Positions 50,965 to 59,600 of a stretch of DNA of 64,000 bases are shown one piece after another. This stretch comes from JBKECF01 sp047974375 (lineage in GTDB: Bacteria; Bacillota; Clostridia; Lachnospirales; CAMZNU01). The position numbers and the translations under genes are program-made. The stretch's first letter is position 1; the number at the start of each line of letters is the position of its first letter. The stretch is from assembly GCA_047974375.1 (NCBI GenBank), contig JBKECF010000002.1:32026-96025 (forward strand), given 5' to 3'. The notes below the pieces were generated by a model, which saw nothing but the letters and a program-made list of their open reading frames with translations, was not told the DNA's origin and did no database searches.

Positions 50965-53943
50965 CTACTTAATAATATCCGTAAAAATTTTATCTAAACC
51001 GCCATTAAAGCCTATTCTTCCCTTTAAAGACAGTGAACTAATATGTAAAGTTCCGTTGCCTACTTTACATTTTTTAAGAAATGGCAAATGTTCCTTTGGA
51101 CCTACACTGCCATTAAAACCATTTTTCTTATAAGTGTAAATAAGGTCTTCCCCTGTTATTTCTGTTTCTATAATAAACTTGGCCGTAGCATCTATATATT
51201 TTTTCTCGTCATTGTACAACATGGATAAATCTTCATCTTTTTTATCCTGCACTACATAAAATAATTCGCCACAACTTTTTGTTTTAACATTGCCAATATT
51301 TAAATCAATGTTAATTTCTTCTTCTGGCAACAACCATAAAATATTGCTACCATCTGCCAAATGTTTCTCCATTATTTCCAAATCTTCTTTTTTTGTCCCG
51401 CTTATTAGTAAACTTAAGTCTTCATTTGCATTTAAATCAGTTACATTTAAATTGTAGATATCTGCCATTTTATTGGCATCTGTACCTAGTACTTTTAATT
51501 TTTTCTTTATTTTAGGTCTTTTATATACCTTGATTTTTATTTCTTCTTTATGAATTATCTCGCCTGTTTCATCTACTAAAGCACCTATAATTGTTGCATC
51601 ACCTTTGTTAAAAGTAACAGGAACAACGCCATAACACTTACTAGTAGCTTCCTCAATGTGTACTTTTTCTTCAAAGGCTAAAGTTTTGTTTTTTCCTTCC
51701 CATACTTCTACATGAATTGTTAAGTCTTCATTTGTATAGGTATCATTTAAAATCCATGTTTCTATAGGGACAGTTTCATCGCTATAGGCGTAATTCCTGC
51801 CAGTATATAAGTTTAATTTTAAAGGAATTAAAGCTTCTTTGTATGCGAAATATGCAGGTTTTGGAGTTCGTTTAAAGTCAACAAGAGTTTTCATCCAACC
51901 CGATGGCCATGCGTCAATTAATAAATGAATAGCAGTATGGTTTATTAAATCGCCCCTTCTTCTAAAGGCATCTGTCATTAATTTAGTTGCATTGCTTTGA
52001 TGGAGCTGACTTGCGTTTATCCAATCGTTCATGGTGTTTTGTTCTTTATACCAATCACCATGGACAGAATGACTTTGAGCCCTTACTATTTTATGTGGAT
52101 ACCAAGTTCCATCTTTTTCTTTTTCTATCCATTCTTTAGGGTAATAATAAACCATTACATCTACAGGGTCTAAGCCTTCTGCTCCGTATTCGCCGCATCC
52201 TATCATCCAACCTTTTTTAACTGGTGGCAAATATCCACGCATTAGCTTGCCAATTGGCTGACCATGGTTTGTATACCACATTGTGTAGGTGTGAAAGTCC
52301 GGCATGCCTGTTTTAGTTGGGCCGTCGTAATCACCTTCTACATTTTTTATAACTCTGTCTGGATTTTCTATGTATATGGTTTTTCTTGCTGCTTCAAAAA
52401 AAGCTTCTAGCTCATCTCGCAGTAGGTGTCTATGGCCTTTTGCCTCGTATCTTTTTGAAAATTTACTATTTGGGTCTTCGGTTCTTCTTATACAAACAGG
52501 TTCGTTTATAAATGTTGTCATAATGCAAGATACATGGTTTCTAACTAAATGTTCCATTTCTGTAACTTGTTTAATTGCCTCGGAAAATTGTGGCCTGCGT
52601 AAAAATCCAAATAATGGGAAATCGCACTGGTGCATCATGCCCAACATATCGAAGTATTCATATATTTCTTTTTGTACGGGTCTTTGGGTAATTCTGTAGT
52701 AGTTCATATTACATAATTTGCCAATTAGTATATCGTCTATTAACTGGTCGAAATCGTCATTCATTACACATTGTTGCAAGTGACCCATTTCATTTGCCCC
52801 ACGTAAAACAATTGGTCTACCATTTAAATAAAACTTGCCTTTTGGATCAGAATTTTCATCACTTATAAATGTTTTAAGTCCAAAAGTTTCTATTTTGCTA
52901 GTGCTTTTTCCCTTTGTTAATTTTACTTTAGCACCATAAAGCCAAGGAGTATTTAAATCCCATAAACGGTACTTGGAAATATTTAAAAAATACCTGTACT
53001 CATTTTTACCTGAGCCAATGGAAGTAACTTTAAAACTTTTTTTACCAATAGAGCCACCTGAAAAGTTTTTTGGCACTAAATTTATATCCATAGTATAGTC
53101 AAAAAATAATTCATTTGTATAATTTATAACTCCAACTCTTACTTCTACCATGTCATTTTTTATATCTGGCCTTACAAAAATATCATCTATGTATATTTCT
53201 GGCCTAAGCTCTAGAGATACATCGCCGAAAACTCCTGCACCAGCAGGGCAGTGATGCCAACCGACTTTTGGGTCGTCCCACCCTGGGCCTGTGGCAGCAT
53301 AAATTTTGTCGCCATCTAAATATTGTCCTTCACCTAAAATGGAAATATCATTTTTACAAAGGATAATTAATTCATTTTCGCTTTCCATATAGTTAGTAAT
53401 ATCAAAAGAAAATGGTGCAAAAAAACCTTCGTGTCCACCTACATAGTTACCATTTATATATATTTCACATTTATAGTCTACACATTGGAAGTTTATAATA
53501 ATTCTATGTTTCTTTTTATTTCTCCAGTTCTTAGGATAGGAAAAAATCTTTTTATAGTATGCCTTCCATTTTCCATCTTCTCCGGCTGGTCCCCTATAGT
53601 CGGGTGTTTTTATATCAATCCAACTATATTTAAAATCATTTCTATGAGTAAAATTCTCATTAGTATACCTAAATTTAAAATCACTAAAATAAATTTTTTC
53701 TATTTCTTCGCCTTTGATGTGATTTTCCATAAAGGGCTTATAGTACTCTCTTAAGTTTTTTAAATCCTTTTTAAAGGTTTTTAAATTCTCATCGTAGGAC
53801 TTCTTTTTTTCTTTATTTAGAAAAAAATTATCTGTACTAGGCAAGATGTGTTGGTTTACTTCCAGTGGTTCTATTTCTTTGTCGGTACTGTCTAAGGGGT
53901 GAGCTGTTTTTGCTATTTCGTGGAAAAAGTCAACTTTTTTCAT
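50965..53943 (-). CDS. Glycoside hydrolase family 2 protein
   Basis: A 992-residue enzyme with the GH2 order. A jelly-roll sugar-binding domain at about 100-260 (INFQCVDYKCEIYINGNYVG, GHEGFFAPFSFDITNYM) is followed by an immunoglobulin-like domain, then a TIM barrel from about 380 (GRPIVLRGANEMGHLQ). The general acid Glu481 is in FINEP. About 100 unusual N-terminal residues and long C-terminal domains flank this core. There is no signal peptide. GH2 covers beta-galactosidases, beta-glucuronidases and beta-mannosidases; I cannot choose among them. The CE15-like neighbour suggests hemicellulose side chains. Confidence 0.88.
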   Translation of the reverse strand: MKKVDFFHEIAKTAHPLDSTDKEIEPLEVNQHILPSTDNFFLNKEKKKSYDENLKTFKKDLKNLREYYKPFMENHIKGEEIEKIYFSDFKFRYTNENFTHRNDFKYSWIDIKTPDYRGPAGEDGKWKAYYKKIFSYPKNWRNKKKHRIIINFQCVDYKCEIYINGNYVGGHEGFFAPFSFDITNYMESENELIILCKNDISILGEGQYLDGDKIYAATGPGWDDPKVGWHHCPAGAGVFGDVSLELRPEIYIDDIFVRPDIKNDMVEVRVGVINYTNELFFDYTMDINLVPKNFSGGSIGKKSFKVTSIGSGKNEYRYFLNISKYRLWDLNTPWLYGAKVKLTKGKSTSKIETFGLKTFISDENSDPKGKFYLNGRPIVLRGANEMGHLQQCVMNDDFDQLIDDILIGKLCNMNYYRITQRPVQKEIYEYFDMLGMMHQCDFPLFGFLRRPQFSEAIKQVTEMEHLVRNHVSCIMTTFINEPVCIRRTEDPNSKFSKRYEAKGHRHLLRDELEAFFEAARKTIYIENPDRVIKNVEGDYDGPTKTGMPDFHTYTMWYTNHGQPIGKLMRGYLPPVKKGWMIGCGEYGAEGLDPVDVMVYYYPKEWIEKEKDGTWYPHKIVRAQSHSVHGDWYKEQNTMNDWINASQLHQSNATKLMTDAFRRRGDLINHTAIHLLIDAWPSGWMKTLVDFKRTPKPAYFAYKEALIPLKLNLYTGRNYAYSDETVPIETWILNDTYTNEDLTIHVEVWEGKNKTLAFEEKVHIEEATSKCYGVVPVTFNKGDATIIGALVDETGEIIHKEEIKIKVYKRPKIKKKLKVLGTDANKMADIYNLNVTDLNANEDLSLLISGTKKEDLEIMEKHLADGSNILWLLPEEEINIDLNIGNVKTKSCGELFYVVQDKKDEDLSMLYNDEKKYIDATAKFIIETEITGEDLIYTYKKNGFNGSVGPKEHLPFLKKCKVGNGTLHISSLSLKGRIGFNGGLDKIFTDIIK

Positions 53944-54016
53944 AGGTACTCCTTGTTTTAAATTATCGTTAAACTGTTTCTATTATAATATGTTGAAAAA
54001 TACAATATTTCAAGGG

Positions 54017-54068
54017 AAAAAGCTCCCTCACAGTAACTACTTATAGAGTTTTGTGAGAGAGCTTTTTT
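54017..54068. terminator. Terminator after the third transporter operon
   Basis: AAAAAGCTCCCTCACA ... TTGTGAGAGAGCTTTTTTT forms a long hairpin with T-runs on both strands, just after the binding-protein gene on the minus strand. Confidence 0.82.
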
Positions 54069-54070
54069 TC

Positions 54071-55723
54071 TTACTTCATTGCAGTTTTAAATTCTTCTTG
54101 TATTGCTTTATAGTCTGGTGAATTTACAATTCCACTTATAAATTCATTCCATTGGTCTTCGTTAATTTGACCCATAACATATTGTGTAGCCATAGTGTTA
54201 ACGTCGTCTGTTAAAACGCTCCATTGGTTGTTGTAAGTTTCAGATTGTAAGTTGCAAATTGCATTTGCTCTTCCTGTTTCTGCTAAATCTGAGTATACAA
54301 CATCTTTTATTGCTTTTACTCGTTCTATATTTTCATCAGAAGCTCTTTTAGCTCCCTCTCTCATAAACTTATCTGTAACTTGGTCTTGGTCTGTTTTTAA
54401 GAAAATTTGGTTCCAAGCTCCAACATAGCCTTCTTTTGCTTTGCCTTTCATTTCCTCATCGGAAGTGTCTTTAGTACCATCTTCTAATACCTTGTAGTGA
54501 ATTCCTTCTACGCCAAATCTCATTAAATCGTTGTAACCTGGGTAGGCTTCTTCTGTACCATTAAATACTTCCATGATTTTTTGGATTTTTTCTTCTGAAC
54601 AAGCTGAGCTTACTGCTATAGCTGAGTCTATGTCTGTTGGGTTTGGTTCAACTGTTAATGCTACTGGTCCTTGTACTGGCATTAAACACCAAGCTTCGTA
54701 AGTATCTGGCAAACCTGAATCAAATATTTTTGTTGATGTAAGGTCTGCAGATTGGTTCCAGTTGTACCATGTGTTTAAGTAAGCAACAGAGTTACCAGCT
54801 TTCCATTTAGAGGTATCTGAATTACCAAGGGCAAATTCAGAATCTATAACCCCAGCGTCATATAAATCTTTCATCCAATTTAAAAAGTCAATGTAGTTTT
54901 CGTCGAATTGAACATATTCAAATTCGCCATTAGCATTTACTTCCCAGTCTGTTTGACCTGTAAAAGCTACAGCGAAAGCAGCTGTTCTATCGTCCATAAA
55001 ACCGTTGCCTGCGTTGTCAAAAAAGTCTAGTGCGTATATTTTTTGTCCTTCACCTTCTGTTGCTGCTTTAGAAAGATCTATTAACCAATTTTTAAGTTCA
55101 TCCATAGTTTGAGGCTCTTCTTCAAAGCCGTATTTTTTCATTAAATCTTTTCTAACTTCTATACCAGAGTTTTGGCCTTGCTCAGCTTTAGAACGTGGCA
55201 AAATATAAATTCCATCGTTGTATTTAGCTTGGTTCCAAAAATGTTCGTCCCAGTTTTTCATTATTGCATTAGTTTCAGCAATGCCTGAACCTTTATTAAA
55301 TAAGTATGGCGTCATATCAACAAATTCGCCGGCTTCAATAGCCTGTGTAAATACAGGGTAATAGTAGCTATTATTAACTTTATAAATTTGAGATACATCT
55401 GGCTGGCTTCCTGTAGAAATTAATGTATTCATTTTTTGGGCATAGTCTTGGTAGCTAACCCATTGAATGTCTAAAGTTGTATCAAATACTTGTTCCCAAT
55501 GTTGTTCCATTTCGCTATTTTCTAAAGGACCATAACCCCAGTCCACACCCATAACAGATATAGCTTCTGAATCTTCAGTGCTTGCCCCTTCTTCCGGTGA
55601 CGCTGTGTTTTCAGCTTCAGTTGTTTCTTCTGTTTCTCCTGTAGGTTCTGTGTTATTACTTCCGCAAGCTGTTGCCATTATCATAGTAAAGGCTAAACCT
55701 GCCGCTATTAATTTTCTTTTCAT
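54071..55723 (-). CDS. Sugar ABC transporter substrate-binding lipoprotein
   Basis: A 550-residue lipoprotein with lipobox MATAC (Cys20) and a long Glu/Thr-rich linker (EPTGETEETTEAENTASPEE). The binding domain is LplA-like (GSQPDVSQIYKVNNSYYYPV). It is the last gene of the minus-strand operon 54071-57708, with two permeases upstream and the terminator right after it. A TAGGAGG site precedes the start. The substrate is likely the oligosaccharide cleaved by the adjacent GH2/CE15 enzymes (inference). Confidence 0.93.
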   Translation of the reverse strand: MKRKLIAAGLAFTMIMATACGSNNTEPTGETEETTEAENTASPEEGASTEDSEAISVMGVDWGYGPLENSEMEQHWEQVFDTTLDIQWVSYQDYAQKMNTLISTGSQPDVSQIYKVNNSYYYPVFTQAIEAGEFVDMTPYLFNKGSGIAETNAIMKNWDEHFWNQAKYNDGIYILPRSKAEQGQNSGIEVRKDLMKKYGFEEEPQTMDELKNWLIDLSKAATEGEGQKIYALDFFDNAGNGFMDDRTAAFAVAFTGQTDWEVNANGEFEYVQFDENYIDFLNWMKDLYDAGVIDSEFALGNSDTSKWKAGNSVAYLNTWYNWNQSADLTSTKIFDSGLPDTYEAWCLMPVQGPVALTVEPNPTDIDSAIAVSSACSEEKIQKIMEVFNGTEEAYPGYNDLMRFGVEGIHYKVLEDGTKDTSDEEMKGKAKEGYVGAWNQIFLKTDQDQVTDKFMREGAKRASDENIERVKAIKDVVYSDLAETGRANAICNLQSETYNNQWSVLTDDVNTMATQYVMGQINEDQWNEFISGIVNSPDYKAIQEEFKTAMK

Positions 55724-55764
55724 AAAATTTACTCCTCCTAAATATTTAAGTTAAAATACTAAAC

Positions 55765-56652
55765 CTATCCCTTTACTGCACCAACCATCATTCCGCTTTG
55801 GAAATATTTTTGCATAAATGGATATATTAATAAAATAGGTAATACTACTATTACAACTGCTGCCATTCTCATAACTTCTTGAGGAACGACGCTTGCAAGC
55901 TCCAATTGTAAGTCTACAACGTCAGATATACTTGAGCTTAAAACTATTTTCTGTAAATAAACTTGCAATGGCGATTTGTCTGTAGAAGTTAAGTACATAA
56001 CAGCACTAAAGTATGTATTCCAATAACTTACAAAGGCAAAAAGTGTCATTGTAGCAAGCATGGCTTTTGATAGCGGAAGAACAATCTTGCTAAATATACC
56101 AATTTGACTACAGCCGTCAATTTTAGCAGCCTCTTCCAATTCTACAGGTAGAGATTGGAAAAAAGAACGCATTACCATCACTGTCCATGCACCGCAAAGG
56201 CCTGGAAGTATACAAGCAAAATAGCTATCAATTAAATTAAATTGTTTTATATTCATAAATGCTGGTACCATACCTGCAGAGAATAACATTGTAAACATAA
56301 CAAACTTATTTAGAAATTTTTTCCCAGGTATTGGTTTAGATAACATATAGGCAAGGCCTGCATTAAACAAAACGCTGAAAGTTGTTCCTAAAGCTGTTAT
56401 TATAACCGATGATTTTAAAGCATTTTTAAAACCTGAACCACTTAAAATAAGTTGATACGCCTCTGTAGACCATTTTTTGGGCCATAACATTAATTTACCA
56501 GAAACATATACAGAAGAATCTGTAAAGGATAAAAGTACTACATATACAAAAGGTAGTATCATAATAAGTGCAAGAGCCCCTAGTATAACCCATAAAAATC
56601 CTTGATATATATTTTCACTTAAGCTCATGCTCATTTCTCTTTTTTTAAACAT
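55765..56652 (-). CDS. Sugar ABC transporter permease, YtcP/LplC type
   Basis: A 295-residue permease with about six helices, EAA loop EEAAKIDGCSQIGIFSKIVL and the signature C-terminus GMMVGAVKG. A GGGAGG site precedes ATG 56652. It is 41 bases before the binding-protein gene and separated from the LplB-type partner by a 126-base gap filled with a palindromic repeat. Confidence 0.93.
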   Translation of the reverse strand: MFKKREMSMSLSENIYQGFLWVILGALALIMILPFVYVVLLSFTDSSVYVSGKLMLWPKKWSTEAYQLILSGSGFKNALKSSVIITALGTTFSVLFNAGLAYMLSKPIPGKKFLNKFVMFTMLFSAGMVPAFMNIKQFNLIDSYFACILPGLCGAWTVMVMRSFFQSLPVELEEAAKIDGCSQIGIFSKIVLPLSKAMLATMTLFAFVSYWNTYFSAVMYLTSTDKSPLQVYLQKIVLSSSISDVVDLQLELASVVPQEVMRMAAVVIVVLPILLIYPFMQKYFQSGMMVGAVKG

Positions 56653-56666
56653 TTATTTCCTCCCTT

Positions 56667-56755
56667 ACAAGTAAAATAATAAGAGTTTTGAGGATGTAAT
56701 GAAATTACAGCCGTGAGAGCTACGGAGTAGCGAAAACTCTATTATTTTATGTTTT
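56667..56755. repeat. MITE-like repeat family C, copy 2
   Basis: Same layout as the copy at 50834-50922, lying between the two permease genes. Terminal inverted repeats and an inner CCGTGAGAGCTACGG stem are clear. The hairpin TTTTGCCCAAAAGGGCAAAA (56752-56771) follows directly; it also begins both leader repeats of family B. Confidence 0.8.
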
Positions 56756-56778
56756 GCCCAAAAGGGCAAAATATAACC

Positions 56779-57708
56779 CTACATAACACCTTCATAGCCC
56801 TTGCGACTAGTTAGCCAGTTTGTTAAAAATATTAGAGATGTATTTATAACTGATTTAAATAAGCCAATTGCAGTTGTATAAGAATATTGTGTGCTACCAC
56901 TGGCTATAGAGTTGTTATAAATATATATTTCGAAAACTTCTAATTGTTGTTTTACCATTGCATTGTTCATTAAAAATACTTGTTCGAAGTCTACAGAAAT
57001 AATGCTACCCATTTTTAATATAAGCATAACTACAACTGTTGGCATTATACTTGGTAAAGTAATTTTACGTATACATTGGAATTTGTTTGCACCGTCTATT
57101 TTAGCGGCTTCGTATAAACTTTGGTCAATGCCGGCTATGGCGGCTAAGTAAACAATGGAACTCCAACCAACACCTCTCCATAAAGATTGGGAAACTATAA
57201 TAGGATATATCCATTTTGGACTAAATAAATATCCAAAAGGCTCATTACCAAGCATTACAGATATTTTGTTTACAAAACCTTGCTCCATAGAAAGTAAGAA
57301 GAAGGTTAAACTGGCAACAATTGCCCATGAAAGGAAGTGGGGTAGGTATACAGAAGTTTGTATAAATTTTTTAAACTTTGCATTCCTTACTTCGTTCATT
57401 AAAAGAGCAAGTAAAATTGGCGCTGGAAAAGTTAAAAGAGATAACCCGCTTATTACCAGAGTATTTTTTAGCATATTGTAAAACTTCGGGTCTTTAAAAA
57501 GCGTTTTAAAATGCTCTAGCCCTACCCATTCACTTCCCATTAATCCAATATGTGGATTATAATTTTCAAATGCCATTATTAAATATCTCATAGGTAAATA
57601 TGAAAATAATAATAAAATTATAATTCCAGGTAGACCCAATACATACAGCCATTTATACTCAGCCATTTGTTTCAATGTTGATTTCCTTCTAACTTTCTTT
57701 TCCACCAT
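56779..57708 (-). CDS. Sugar ABC transporter permease, LplB type
   Basis: A 309-residue permease, first gene of the operon. The helix-1 motif (WLYVLGLPGIIILLLFSYLP) and the EAA loop (EAAKIDGANKFQCIRKITLP) are typical. ATG 57708 follows GGAGGG. The minus-strand promoter region carries the palindrome GAACTAAAACTAGTTC. The hairpin in the gap downstream may lower expression of the second permease relative to this one. Confidence 0.93.
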   Translation of the reverse strand: MVEKKVRRKSTLKQMAEYKWLYVLGLPGIIILLLFSYLPMRYLIMAFENYNPHIGLMGSEWVGLEHFKTLFKDPKFYNMLKNTLVISGLSLLTFPAPILLALLMNEVRNAKFKKFIQTSVYLPHFLSWAIVASLTFFLLSMEQGFVNKISVMLGNEPFGYLFSPKWIYPIIVSQSLWRGVGWSSIVYLAAIAGIDQSLYEAAKIDGANKFQCIRKITLPSIMPTVVVMLILKMGSIISVDFEQVFLMNNAMVKQQLEVFEIYIYNNSIASGSTQYSYTTAIGLFKSVINTSLIFLTNWLTSRKGYEGVM

Positions 57709-57728
57709 ACGCCCTCCGTTTTATTTTG

Positions 57729-57750
57729 ATTATAGAACTAAAACTAGTTC
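57729..57750 (-). promoter_or_regulatory. Putative promoter -10 and operator of the third transporter operon
   Basis: On the minus strand a TATAAT box (57729-57734) lies about 20 bases before the start codon. Directly upstream is a perfect inverted repeat, GAACTA-AAAC-TAGTTC (57735-57750), in the promoter spacer. No clear -35 box is seen, which would suit an activator-dependent promoter. Confidence 0.5.
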
Positions 57751-57774
57751 ATGTATTTATGGTATAATATGTAA

Positions 57775-58000
57775 GTCAATAGACCTATCCGTCAGCCCCA
57801 CACTGAGCGGCGAATTCGGCCGCATAATTGAGTTGGTCGCAGACTTGGTTGCATAGTCGAGCAGAAAGCAAAGCTTTCGACCAGACTTGGTTGCATAGTC
57901 GAGTTGTTTGCTTACTCGAGCAATAAAGCAAAGCTTTATAACCAGAGCAGTTTACGTAGTAAACGACCAGATGCTAGCATTGAGGTGGGGGTCTGATTCT
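57775..58000. repeat. MITE-like repeat family A, copy 3 (longest)
   Basis: About 225 bases from GTCAATAGACCTATCC to GAGGTGGGGGTCTGATT. It carries two tandem modules starting GACTTGGTTGCATAGTCGAG, each with a stem such as AAAGCAAAGCTTT, plus an extra stem GTTTACGTAGTAAAC. It fills most of the 493-base gap 57709-58201, and a short related fragment (GGTCAATAGCCACTGG) lies at 58173. I see no gene in this gap. Confidence 0.75.
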
Positions 58001-58201
58001 TACCGATGAAATAATATGTTAACAACTAATGTTAGTATACTTATTTTTTTTCAGTATAAATATAGTAAACATTCAATATTTTTTCACTTTTTCAAAAAAA
58101 GTTTAAAAATTTAATAGTTGGTTTAGGCAGAGAGTTAGTATAGAATTTATAAAGATTATAATAAGTCTTCAGGGTCAATAGCCACTGGAAGGGGGTATTT
58201 T

Positions 58202-59585
58202 TTGGATATATTTAACTTAGTAGGTGAAAAAACTGAATATGATAAAAAAGAAACTTTAGAAAAAAGCAAGCCTAAAAGTTGGTGTAAAAGTGTTAGTGCT
58301 TTCGCAAATGGAATTGGTGGTATGCTTATATTTGGTATTAAAGATGATGATGAAATTATTGGACTGATAAATGCTGAAAAGGATTCGGAAATAATAAGTG
58401 AGCAAATTAAACAACATATTGAGCCTATTCCAACATTTAACTTGAGATTTAAAGAGCATGAGGGTAAAAAGCTTATTGTTCTTGATGTATATTCAGGAAA
58501 TCAAACGCCCTATTATTACACTAAAGACAATGCTAAGGAGGCTTATTATCGTATTGGAAACCAAAGTGTAAAAGCAACTCCAGCTAAACTAAATGAATTA
58601 GTGCTAAAAGGAAGTAGAGAGTCCTATGATAACTTGAAATCGAAATATGACTTTGAGAATATGTCCTTTACTAAATTAAAATCAACGTATAAAAAAAGAA
58701 CCAATAGACAATTTGAAGAATCGGACTTAATGTCTTTTGGTATTATAGATGAAACTGGCAACTTAACTAACGCTGGCGCATTATTGGCAGATGACTCACC
58801 TATACGACATTCAAGACTTTTTTGCACTCGTTGGAATGGTCTTGACAAAGCGCCAGGGACTATAGATTCAATTGATGACAAAGAGTATATTGGCGGGTTA
58901 ATAAACCTATTACAATATGGTACGGATTTTGTAACAAACAATTCAAAGAAGATGTGGAAAAAGATTGTTGATGGACGAATTGAAATGCCTGACTATCCTG
59001 AACGAGCTGTACTAGAAAGTATTGTTAATGCGTTAATACATCGTGATTATTTAGAAATAGGTAGTGAAGTTCATATTGATATATTTGATGATAGAATGGA
59101 GATATACTCGCCTGGAGGAATGTGTGACGGTACAAAGGTACAAGAGAGGGATTTAAGTAAAGTACCATCAAAAAGAAGAAATCCCATTATAGCAGATATA
59201 TTTAACAGATTAAGATACATGGATAGGCGTGGTAGTGGTTTTAAAAAAATTATAAATGACTATGAAATACAGCCGATTTACCAAGAAAGTATGAAACCTG
59301 AATTTACTTCAGATAATGATAGCTTTTTGTTAGTGTTAAAAAACTTAAATTATAAAAAAACGGCGATAAAAAAACGGCGATAAAAAAACTTCAACGTTAA
59401 TCATTCAGCAGGAGAAAATTCTGGAGTTTATGATATATGACAAAGATTATGTATTGCAAGATTTTTGTAAATTATTGCAGTTAAAAGATAGCCGTACCAG
59501 AGTAATCACTAAAACTTTAGTGGAAATGGGAGTTGTAGAGGCTTATGGTGCAAATCGCAGTAGAACCTATAAGTTAACAAAGTAA
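58202..59585 (+). pseudogene. AlbA_2/Schlafen-like ATP-binding regulator, frameshifted by a 14-base duplication
   Basis: From TTG 58202 (AGGGGGT before it) the frame encodes an AlbA_2 domain (KSVSAFANGIGGMLIFGIKD; EAYYRIGNQSVKAT) and a central ATPase-like domain (ALIHRDYLEIGSEVHIDIFD; KRRNPIIADIFNRLRYMDRRGSGF). It stops at 59383 after two tandem copies of AAAAAAACGGCGAT. Removing one copy joins it exactly to a downstream frame ending at 59585 (QQEKILEFMIYDKDYVLQDF ... NRSRTYKLTK), a normal C-terminal winged helix. The break may be a mutation, reversible slippage or a sequencing artefact. It lies 15 bases before a YesN regulator. Confidence 0.82.
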
Positions 59586-59600
59586 TTGACTGGAGGGAGT

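Noticed and set aside
57961..58201. A tRNA-like or small RNA gene in the gap before the AlbA_2 gene
   Set aside because: The stems belong to repeat family A; there is no cloverleaf with TTCGA loop and acceptor stem.
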